In this document: in pieces, positions 1 through 4,814 of the stretch | How the letters are laid out: each line of letters begins with the position of its first letter | How positions within the stretch are numbered: position 1 is the stretch's first letter | From: Syntrophomonadaceae bacterium | GTDB taxonomy: Bacteria; Bacillota; Dethiobacteria; DTU022 | DNA: 6,179 bases | Reading direction: 5' to 3' | Assembly: GCA_003564055.1 (NCBI GenBank) | Contig: PWSG01000193.1 | Span: forward strand, 1 to 6,179 | Notes under the pieces: generated by a model | Database searches by the model: none | The model's input: only the letters and a program-made list of their open reading frames with translations | What the model was told of the DNA's origin: nothing | Made by a program: the position numbers and the translations under genes

Positions 1-36
1 CTTTTTAATAATCTTTTTCGTCAAACAAACTTGCGT

Positions 37-65
37 AAAAAACAAGCAGGCTTCTTTACCTGCTT
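37..65 (-). terminator. Rho-independent terminator, best read on the minus strand
   Basis: AAGCAGG (44-50) and CCTGCTT (59-65) form a perfect 7-bp stem around an 8-base loop. On the minus strand the stem is followed by one G and then six T (positions 42 to 37), a good intrinsic terminator layout. On the + strand the stem is followed by CTTATATTGTTG, a poor U-tract, although the hairpin might still act in both directions for a + gene lying to the left of the window. A minus-strand terminator here has no obvious protein gene to its right to serve. Confidence 0.6.
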
Positions 66-99
66 CTTATATTGTTGTAACTAAGCGCCAGCTAAATAT
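37..99 (-). ncRNA. Candidate short minus-strand RNA (about 60 nt)
   Basis: An extended -10 element TGCTATAAT on the minus strand (105-113) would start transcription near base 98-99. The hairpin and U-tract at 65-37 would end it, giving an RNA of roughly 60 nucleotides that carries no obvious ORF. Promoter, short body and terminator in the right order and spacing are what an independent small RNA would show. There is no recognisable -35 at 17-18 bases (TTCCGC at 17), and AT-rich DNA produces TATAAT matches by chance, so this is a hypothesis. I recognise no known RNA family in it. Confidence 0.22.
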
Positions 100-137
100 T
101 CCATATTATAGCACAGCTTAGAGCTATGCGGAATATT
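95..137. repeat. Inverted repeat AATATTCC ... GGAATATT, possible operator or RNA hairpin
   Basis: The arms AATATTCC (95-102) and GGAATATT (130-137) are perfect 8-bp inverted repeats separated by 27 bases. Inside them ATAGC (108-112) and GCTAT (123-127) form a second nested pair around a short loop, with a 5 by 2 internal asymmetry between the two stems. The same DNA could be a two-half-site operator or, as RNA, an imperfect two-part stem-loop. It overlaps the minus-strand -10 element. No regulator family is suggested by the arms alone. Confidence 0.4.
105..113 (-). promoter_or_regulatory. Minus-strand extended -10 promoter element
   Basis: Read on the minus strand the sequence is TGCTATAAT: a perfect TATAAT hexamer with the upstream TGN that lets a sigma-A-type promoter work with a weak -35. 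No good -35 is present at 17 or 18 bases. The element sits inside the inverted repeat at 95-137, so a protein bound to that repeat would cover it. Confidence 0.35.
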
Positions 138-254
138 AATATACAAATATTAGCCATAATTAATTTTTTATCGCAAGCATGCAGGAATAATCAAAAATGC
201 GCCGAAACTATAGAAATTCGTTTAAAACTAATTGCTTATTGGCGCAGGTTTTAA
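126..254 (+). CDS. Weak small ORF, 42 codons, upstream of pilD
   Basis: This frame reads from an ATG at 126 to a TAA at 252-254 and stays open back to a stop at 93-95, so 52 codons are open in AT-rich DNA where stops are expected often. The predicted peptide begins MRNINIQILAIINF and ends in a basic, aromatic stretch (LIAYWRRF). It has two cysteines (19 and 25) and no recognised domain. There is no convincing ribosome-binding site before the ATG; TTAGAG ends three bases ahead of it. It could be a chance open frame, a decayed gene fragment, or a leader peptide 47 bases before pilD. I lean toward chance. Confidence 0.15.
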   Translation: MRNINIQILAIINFLSQACRNNQKCAETIEIRLKLIAYWRRF

Positions 255-300
255 ATAAATAACGGATTAGCTAAGGCAAAAGGGGATAAGGAAAAAAAGC

Positions 301-1104
301 ATGATTTATTATAATACCTTTATCACGATCATTATATTTTTATTCGGCCTAAGCTTTGGCAGCTTTCTTAATGTAATTGTATACCGCCTGCCGAATAAAT
401 CTTCGCTTATTACCCCGCCGTCAAGCTGTCCCGCCTGTGATAAAAAACTCGGCTTTGTTGAATTAATCCCTCTGCTTGGTTATTTAATTCTGCGGGGACG
501 CTGCAAGCACTGCCAGGTCAGGATTAGTTTGCGATATCCCTTAATAGAACTGACAGTTGGCCTGCTTTTCGTCCTTGTTTTTTATTATTTTGGCTTCACT
601 GTAGACGCACTGCGTTACCTTACACTTCTTTACCTGCTGCTGGCTGTGGCCTTAATTGATTTCGAACACCGCATTGTTCCCAATACTATAGTAGCAGCCG
701 GCTTAGCTCTCGGTTTTATTTATTATCTGCCGGCACTTGTAAATATATGGCTGGAGCTGCCTGGCTTTCTGGTCGCAGAACGAGACCTCCTCGATGCTGC
801 AGGAGGCTTTCTGCTGGGCGGCATCATTATGCTTGTAATTTTACTTGTCAGCCGCGGTGGGATGGGCGCAGGCGACATGAAGCTAATGGCTTTAATCGGG
901 CTTTACGTGGGACTGCGCGGTGCTGCCGTGGTCATGCTGCTCGGATTTTTTCTCGGAGCAGTTGTCGGTGTCACCTATATGGTCTTAGGCAAACTGACCC
1001 GCAAAGATGCCCTGCCCTTTGCCCCTTACCTGTCCCTTGCAGCGCTTATCCAGGTATTCTGGGGCGAACAGATCTGGAACTGGTATATAAACCTGCTCAA
1101 TTAA
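301..1104 (+). CDS. pilD: Prepilin peptidase / N-methyltransferase (PilD, A24 family)
   Basis: A bifunctional integral membrane aspartic protease. It cleaves prepilins after the conserved Gly on the cytoplasmic side and methylates the new N-terminus. The 267 residues match the family length. The N-terminal domain has GSFLNVIVYRLP (20-31) and two zinc-type pairs, C43-P-A-C46 and C68-K-H-C71, so the methylase half looks intact. The catalytic aspartates are D120 in LIDFEHRIVPN and D192 in GMGAGDMKL. Several hydrophobic helices follow, ending with the family-like PFAPYLSLAAL. The ATG at 301 is supported by TAAGGA at 287-292 and by the family's short hydrophobic N-terminus. It is the first gene of the operon, 58 bases before the first prepilin-like gene, and the three small prepilins downstream are its likely substrates. 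Gene identity is secure. Confidence 0.96.
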   Translation: MIYYNTFITIIIFLFGLSFGSFLNVIVYRLPNKSSLITPPSSCPACDKKLGFVELIPLLGYLILRGRCKHCQVRISLRYPLIELTVGLLFVLVFYYFGFTVDALRYLTLLYLLLAVALIDFEHRIVPNTIVAAGLALGFIYYLPALVNIWLELPGFLVAERDLLDAAGGFLLGGIIMLVILLVSRGGMGAGDMKLMALIGLYVGLRGAAVVMLLGFFLGAVVGVTYMVLGKLTRKDALPFAPYLSLAALIQVFWGEQIWNWYINLLN

Positions 1105-1162
1105 ATATTTTGCAATTAATAAACCTTAAAATGCCGTACAAATCGTACAAGGAGCTGCATCA

Positions 1163-1597
1163 GTGAATATACCTGTTATACGCTTAAACGGCGGTTACAC
1201 CTTTATAGAATTACTTATTGCCATCACTATTTTAGGCATTGTAATTGCCCCCTTCCTGGCCCTTTTCTCGGGCAGCTTTCTTGCTATCAGCAGTGCCGGC
1301 AGGCAGTCTGCAGCCGTTAATCTTTGCAGGGAGCAAATGGAAACCATTAAATCCTCAGGCTGCAGCACACTGCACACAGCTTACCTTGAAGGCAGCGGCT
1401 CTTATTCCAACATTGAAGAAACCATAGACGGCTTTAACGGTTTCAGAAGGAATACTTCCATAGAAACCTTTACATTTTCATGCGAAAGTGAACCTTCACT
1501 GGAACTTGATCTGCTTTTAATTGAAGTAACCGTGCACTGGACTGATCGCAGTAAAGAAAATTCGGAAACCCTGTTAAGTTTCCTTTCCTGCAGGTGA
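1163..1597 (+). CDS. PilV/GspI-like minor prepilin
   Basis: A small prepilin of 144 residues. The leader MNIPVIRLNGG ends in the PilD cleavage site G11, followed by Y12-T-F-I-E16 with the conserved Glu at mature position +5, then a hydrophobic helix to about residue 42. Residue +1 is Tyr rather than the usual Phe or Met. The segment VNLCREQMETIKSS (53-65) resembles the conserved helix after the TM segment in PilV/GspI proteins (A..L..EQME..K). Four cysteines are present (55, 67, 107, 143), so disulfides are possible outside the cell. The start is GTG with AAGGAG at 1149-1154, 8 bases upstream. As the first of three minor pilins it probably joins a tip complex that starts fibre assembly. The exact PilV versus GspI label is inferred from gene order and this helix. 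Confidence 0.85.
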   Translation: MNIPVIRLNGGYTFIELLIAITILGIVIAPFLALFSGSFLAISSAGRQSAAVNLCREQMETIKSSGCSTLHTAYLEGSGSYSNIEETIDGFNGFRRNTSIETFTFSCESEPSLELDLLLIEVTVHWTDRSKENSETLLSFLSCR

Positions 1598-1601
1598 TCA
1601 T

Positions 1602-2087
1602 ATGAGCGCTTTTACAAATAACAAAGGCATTACCTTAATTGAACTGCTGGTTACCCTCGCTATTATGGGCTTTATAATAACGTCCCTGTATTCTTTTTAT
1701 TTAACCGGCCTGCGCGGATGGCAGCGGGGAACAGACCAGATGGAAGCACAGCAAAGCGCCAGGATTGCGATGGATAAGATAATAAGAGAGCTGCGTTACG
1801 CAGAAGAAATAATTCTTGATGAAGATAAAAAAACAGTCAGGTTTAAAGTTAAAGATAATATCAGGACGCTGCGTTTCAGACTGGTTAATAATGAAATAGT
1901 TTTTGATGCCTGTCCCGGCGGTGAAGGCAGCTACTTTCATACCAAGGTAGCGCTGGGCATAACCGATTTGAGATTTGATTTAGGTGATAACCAGCTGCTT
2001 AAAATAACAATAGAGGCGGGTGCCGAAAGAAGCAGCATAAAACTTAAAAGCGGTGTCCGCCCGCGCAACCTGCCCGGAGGAAGTTAA
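1602..2087 (+). CDS. PilW/GspJ-like minor prepilin
   Basis: A prepilin-like protein of 161 residues. The leader MSAFTNNKG is cut after G9, followed by I10-T-L-I-E14 with Glu at +5, then a hydrophobic helix to about residue 37. Residue +1 is Ile, not Phe. After the helix, QQSARIAMDKIIRELRYAEE (50-69) matches the PilW/PulJ pattern of alternating AR...D.I.RELR.A residues, and a beta-rich domain follows. The protein is short for PilW but normal for GspJ-like pseudopilins. The ATG lies 4 bases after the previous stop, and the ribosome-binding site AGGTGA (1592-1597) overlaps that stop codon, so translation is probably coupled. Expected role: minor pilin in the tip complex with its two neighbours. 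Confidence 0.85.
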   Translation: MSAFTNNKGITLIELLVTLAIMGFIITSLYSFYLTGLRGWQRGTDQMEAQQSARIAMDKIIRELRYAEEIILDEDKKTVRFKVKDNIRTLRFRLVNNEIVFDACPGGEGSYFHTKVALGITDLRFDLGDNQLLKITIEAGAERSSIKLKSGVRPRNLPGGS

Positions 2088-2089
2088 AA

Positions 2090-2506
2090 ATGCTGCTTAA
2101 AAAGATTAAGAAAAAACTCCACGGCTTTGAAAGCGGAATGGCCCTGGTCATGGTCCTCGTTTTCACTGCCGCCCTGATGGTTTACGGTACTGCCCTTCTT
2201 AGCTACGCCGCTAATGAAAAGCAGGTAACTAATTACTACTGCCAGGATCCGGCAAAGTACTATATTGCCGAAGCGGGCATCGAAGCAGGGCTGGCAGCGC
2301 TGCAAAATGACTTCTATTACGACCAGGAAATTAAAGGTTCGCTGGGGCCGGGGTCTTTTAGGGTTAGTTTTGAAGATCTGAGTGAAAACGAACGCCTGAT
2401 CATCTCTGAAGGAAAGCTTGAAGAATTCATACTTGAATTAACAGCCGTCGTTTTGCACGACCAGGAAAACGGGCCAGTTATTATTGAATGGCGGGCCCCT
2501 TTTTAA
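2090..2506 (+). CDS. PilX/GspK-like minor pilin
   Basis: A membrane-anchored minor pilin of 138 residues. A basic leader (LLKKIKKKL) precedes G16 and the helix MALVMVLVFTAALM (17-30). The site lacks Glu at +5 (M21 is there), as is usual for PilX and for the GspK pseudopilin, which cap the tip. NEKQVTNYYCQDPAKYY (42-58) followed by AEAGIEAGLAAL (60-71) is the PilX N-terminal signature, in which an Ala-Glu-Ala-Gly helix follows the TM segment. It is much shorter than GspK, so the large alpha domain of GspK is absent. The start has a strong GGAGGAAG site 6-7 bases upstream and lies 2 bases after the previous stop. With the PilV-like and PilW-like genes it makes a plausible I-J-K type tip trio. 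An export role other than T4P cannot be fully excluded. Confidence 0.82.
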   Translation: MLLKKIKKKLHGFESGMALVMVLVFTAALMVYGTALLSYAANEKQVTNYYCQDPAKYYIAEAGIEAGLAALQNDFYYDQEIKGSLGPGSFRVSFEDLSENERLIISEGKLEEFILELTAVVLHDQENGPVIIEWRAPF

Positions 2507-2526
2507 ATGTTTTTTCAAATTCTAGC

Positions 2527-2534
2527 GGGGAGGT
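2527..2534 (+). promoter_or_regulatory. Strong ribosome-binding site for pilM with no canonical start after it
   Basis: GGGGAGGT is an excellent Shine-Dalgarno sequence placed 20 bases after the pilX-like stop. No ATG, GTG, TTG or CTG follows within 30 bases in any frame. The pilM frame is open from 2526 and reads TTA ATA GTT ATC GCT just after the site. Counting from the end of GGAGG (2533), ATA (2538) is 4 bases away, GTT (2541) 7 and ATC (2544) 10. The next canonical codon in frame, ATG at 2649, is over 110 bases downstream with no ribosome-binding site of its own. Confidence 0.7.
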
Positions 2535-2543
2535 TTAATAGTT

Positions 2544-3662
2544 ATCGCTAACAGCACAAATAACAGCAGGGAAAATCTAAAAATAATAGAAAGCCGCCCG
2601 GGCCGCTACTCACAAATTGGCATTGACATTGGAAGAGCCTGCATAAAAATGATCCAGTTCCGGCACAGCCGCGGTAGTATCACCCTCCACTGCAGGGCAA
2701 TAAGCGCCACTCCAAATGAAGTTTTTGAAGATGGCTTTATAAAAAACCCCGACCTTCTAGCTGAAGCGTTAAAACGCCTCAAAGAAAAAGAAAACTGGCA
2801 TAAAAATAAGGTTAACCTCTGCCTCGGTCCGCAGGCTTTCTACCTGCGCAAAGTTAAACTGCCGCTTATGAAAGAAAAAGAAATACGCAAAGCGCTCTTC
2901 TATGAGGCGGAAAAACATTTTCCAATCCCGGCCAAAGAGGCAGTTTTCGATTTCTGCCCCGCAGGAGAGCTGTGTGATAACGGCAAAGCGCGTGCTTACC
3001 TCCTTGCCTGCGTGGCAAAAAATACTGCTGACGCATACACTTCTACCGCTAAAAAAGCAGGCTTTTTTAGTGCCTCTTTAGAAATACTGCCCCTTGCCCT
3101 TTGCCGGTCAATGCAAAATAGCTTGCCTTTGCGGATTAGCAAAAGACCGGTTAATCAAGCAGCCAGTTTAACTGCGCCGCAGGTGCTGCTGGACATCGGC
3201 TTTTCAAACAGCACAATTCTAATTATGCGCGGCAAAGAATATCTCTATTACCGCAGCATAAAGTCAGGAATCGATTATTTTTGCACAGCCCTGCTTGAAG
3301 AAAAAAACCTTGATTACCGCACGGCTTACAGGCAGGTCTTCGAAAGCAGCCCTCTTGAGAAAAGAGGCCTTCTTAAGGCTGCCGAGCAGTATGCCTCTAA
3401 AGTAGCCCAGTCCCTTGCCTACTGGTCAGACCGCGCAGAAAACCCCGCATCTACTCTTTACAGCCTTCAGTTTTGCGGGGGAGGCGCCTTTATACCTGGT
3501 TTGGCTTCGCACATTGAAAAAACACTTGCCCTGAAACGTTATCTTTATAACCCCCTTGCCCCTTTAACAGGCAGCAAACCTAAAACGCAACCAGAAGTTT
3601 ACAGGCAGGAAGCACTTTTTCCTGCCGCACAGGGTTTGGCCCTCAGGGGGTGGATAAAATAA
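2544..3662 (+). CDS. pilM: PilM, actin-like T4P assembly ATPase (non-canonical start likely)
   Basis: A cytoplasmic FtsA/actin-fold protein that binds nucleotide and docks on the PilN N-terminus. With a start at ATC 2544 the product has 372 residues, close to the usual 350. The phosphate-1 motif IGIDIGRACIKM lies at 25-36 (D28). Phosphate-2 VLLDIGFSNSTILI is at 214-227 (D217), the adenosine-type loop CGGGAFIPGL at 311-320, and the family ending AAQGLALRG near the C-terminus. The first ATG in frame (2649) would begin at M36 and remove phosphate-1, so the true start must lie upstream, behind GGGGAGGT at 2527-2534. Only ATA 2538, GTT 2541 or ATC 2544 are suitably placed; I use 2544 as the boundary with low certainty. 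The motifs are otherwise intact, so this is not a decayed gene. The 3' end overlaps pilN by 13 bases. Confidence 0.93.
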   Translation: MANSTNNSRENLKIIESRPGRYSQIGIDIGRACIKMIQFRHSRGSITLHCRAISATPNEVFEDGFIKNPDLLAEALKRLKEKENWHKNKVNLCLGPQAFYLRKVKLPLMKEKEIRKALFYEAEKHFPIPAKEAVFDFCPAGELCDNGKARAYLLACVAKNTADAYTSTAKKAGFFSASLEILPLALCRSMQNSLPLRISKRPVNQAASLTAPQVLLDIGFSNSTILIMRGKEYLYYRSIKSGIDYFCTALLEEKNLDYRTAYRQVFESSPLEKRGLLKAAEQYASKVAQSLAYWSDRAENPASTLYSLQFCGGGAFIPGLASHIEKTLALKRYLYNPLAPLTGSKPKTQPEVYRQEALFPAAQGLALRGWIK

Positions 3663-4219
3663 ACTACGATCTTGATCTGCGCAGTGCCGAATACGTAGCA
3701 TCAACCCGTTTAATAAAAAAAGGTGCAGTTAAACTTTTCATTATAATACTGCTGCTGTTGCTACCAATTATCATGCTTGCGGGCCTGCAAAGTTACAGGG
3801 GTTATTTAGAGCAAAAAACAGCTGCCCTGGCTGCAGACATATCTGCCCTTAAACTTAAGGTTGAACCGTTAATTGCCATGACCGCAGAAACAGAAAGGCT
3901 AAACGAAAAGCTTAAACTTGAAGAAAAACTAAGCGGCTCTAAGGTTTCCTGGTCTACTGCAATGCGTGAAATTAGGTCTGCACTTCCGCATACCCTTATT
4001 TTAGATAGCATTACAATCGACTCAGGCGGCAGTGTTGAAATTAAAGGCACCAGCCAGGAAATTAAAAGCCCTGCCCTTTACCGGCAAAACATCGCTAACC
4101 TTCCCCTTACAGGTTACACTTCATTGGAATCGGTATCCATGAATCAGCACCGCTCTTACAACTTTGTTCTAAAAACTGTTTTTATTTCAACAGGCGAGGT
4201 TGCAGAAAATGAAAACTAA
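3650..4219 (+). CDS. pilN: PilN, bitopic T4P alignment protein
   Basis: A 189-residue inner-membrane protein that bridges cytoplasmic PilM and the extracytoplasmic domain of PilO. A short cytoplasmic N-terminus (1-27) is followed by one TM helix (about 28-46, LFIIILLLLLPIIMLAG), a coiled-coil-like stretch rich in Leu, Lys and Glu (about 50-95), and an alpha/beta domain. Family, position and topology fit PilN. The oddity is the N-terminus: INYDLDLRSAEYV stands where PilN proteins usually carry INLLP, the motif held by PilM. The start is GTG inside the end of pilM, with AGGGGG (3645-3650) abutting it, so initiation probably relies on coupling to pilM translation. An ATA at 3659 would have ideal spacing but would remove DKI of the expected N-terminus. 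Confidence 0.9.
   Translation: MDKINYDLDLRSAEYVASTRLIKKGAVKLFIIILLLLLPIIMLAGLQSYRGYLEQKTAALAADISALKLKVEPLIAMTAETERLNEKLKLEEKLSGSKVSWSTAMREIRSALPHTLILDSITIDSGGSVEIKGTSQEIKSPALYRQNIANLPLTGYTSLESVSMNQHRSYNFVLKTVFISTGEVAENEN
4194..4199 (+). promoter_or_regulatory. Ribosome-binding site that sets the pilO start at ATG 4209
   Basis: GCGAGG ends 9 bases before ATG 4209, a usable distance, and abuts the alternative in-frame TTG at 4200, which is therefore unlikely to be used. The site lies inside the pilN coding region, so pilO translation is likely coupled to pilN. Confidence 0.6.
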
Positions 4220-4793
4220 AAATAATACCTTCGCCAAAAGAGAAAAGTATTTACTGCTGATAATTGCCCTGTTAGGAATATTTACAGCAGGCTGGCACTT
4301 TATGGGATCAGCTCTTTTAACAGAAGTAAAAACCCTGCACCGCGAACAAAATAGCCTGGCAGAAGAAGAAAAAATACTGCTCTCAATACTTCAAGACCGG
4401 GAAGTTATCGAAGCTGAAATTACCCTTCTTGATGACCAGAAAGAGCGCCTTTTAAAAAAAATACCGGATCTAGCTAAACTGCCGCAGGCCTTAGATGGCC
4501 TGGAGATAGTTTTAAACAGCCATAACCTAAATGTAAATTCGCTTCGCATCGGGGAAAGCAGCTTTAAAGAAGACCATGTGGAGGTAAACTTAAATCTTAA
4601 AGTTACGGGCCGGCCGTACGTCCTGCAATCTTTACTGCAGGACATTGAAAATTTACCTAACCTCGTCCTTTTTGAAAAATTAAAGTGGTCAAATACTAAT
4701 AAGTCAGATACTACTTTAGAGTTGCATTTAAAGAAAGTTTTCAGCTTAAATGATCAAGCAGCATCTGGCTTAGAAAAAATACCGGCTTATTAA
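4209..4793 (+). CDS. pilO: PilO, bitopic T4P alignment protein
   Basis: A 194-residue inner-membrane protein that pairs with PilN through coiled coils and ferredoxin-like domains to form the T4P alignment subcomplex. The sequence shows a basic N-terminus (MKTKNNTFAKREK), one TM helix (about 14-33), a long charged coiled-coil-like stretch (about 36-88), then an alternating alpha/beta domain with VEVNLNLKVTG (124-134) and YVLQSLLQDIENLPNLV (137-153), the usual PilO strand-helix pattern. The start is ATG 4209 on ribosome-binding-site spacing, 11 bases before the pilN stop codon ends. The family is weakly conserved, so the assignment rests on topology, the C-terminal pattern and its place after pilM and pilN. 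In diderm bacteria pilP and pilQ would follow; here pilC follows after 21 bases. Confidence 0.9.
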   Translation: MKTKNNTFAKREKYLLLIIALLGIFTAGWHFMGSALLTEVKTLHREQNSLAEEEKILLSILQDREVIEAEITLLDDQKERLLKKIPDLAKLPQALDGLEIVLNSHNLNVNSLRIGESSFKEDHVEVNLNLKVTGRPYVLQSLLQDIENLPNLVLFEKLKWSNTNKSDTTLELHLKKVFSLNDQAASGLEKIPAY

Positions 4794-4814
4794 TTACAGG
4801 GGGCTTTTTTATTA

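Larger units (their letters stand above)
1..300. other. AT-rich intergenic leader upstream of the pilus operon
   Basis: No confident protein gene lies here. The stretch is visibly richer in A and T than the pil genes. Going left to right I see a hairpin with a minus-strand U-tract (37-65), an inverted repeat AATATTCC/GGAATATT (95-137), a minus-strand TGCTATAAT (105-113), a weak 42-codon ORF (126-254), a 6-bp inverted repeat TGCGCC/GGCGCA (198-203 and 241-246), and the pilD ribosome-binding site TAAGGA (287-292), 8 bases before the ATG. The operon promoter is probably in this leader, but no good paired -35/-10 on the + strand stands out. The best guess, TTGCTT at 232-237 with an A/T stretch 16-18 bases later, is weak. 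I looked for the conserved core of a c-di-GMP (GEMM) riboswitch, which precedes pilus genes in some clostridia, and did not find it. Confidence 0.7.

Noticed and set aside
182..209. Possible sigma-28 (motility) promoter around GCCGAAAC
   Set aside because: The -10-like GCCGA is present, but no TAAA lies 15 bases upstream (CAGG is there).
1135..1150. Tandem CGTACAA repeat with 9-base period between pilD and the pilV-like gene
   Set aside because: Two 7-base copies are too short to call a regulatory repeat, and the second merges into the ribosome-binding site.
747..1166. Open frame of 139 codons overlapping pilD
   Set aside because: It is a shifted frame of the real pilD gene, rich in Arg, Cys and Pro with no family features; pilD motifs in the other frame are unambiguous.
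2471..2516. GGGCC ... GGCCC followed by T-runs after the pilX-like gene, a possible attenuator
   Set aside because: The stem is only 5 bp with an 18-base loop, the T-runs are broken by AAATG, and the operon clearly continues into pilM.
2507..2551. Mini-ORF of 14 codons (MFFQILAGRFNSYR) directly after the pilX-like stop
   Set aside because: It has no ribosome-binding site of its own and simply spans the pilM site. It could matter for coupling but nothing supports a product.
3049..3070. Near-perfect palindrome CTAAAAAAGC-AG-GCTTTTTTAG inside pilM
   Set aside because: It is produced by the codons for Ala-Lys-Lys-Ala-Gly-Phe-Phe-Ser, a helix-turn typical of this part of PilM. The stem is mostly A-T, the loop is too small, and no U-tract follows, so a terminator, frameshift signal or attachment site is not supported.
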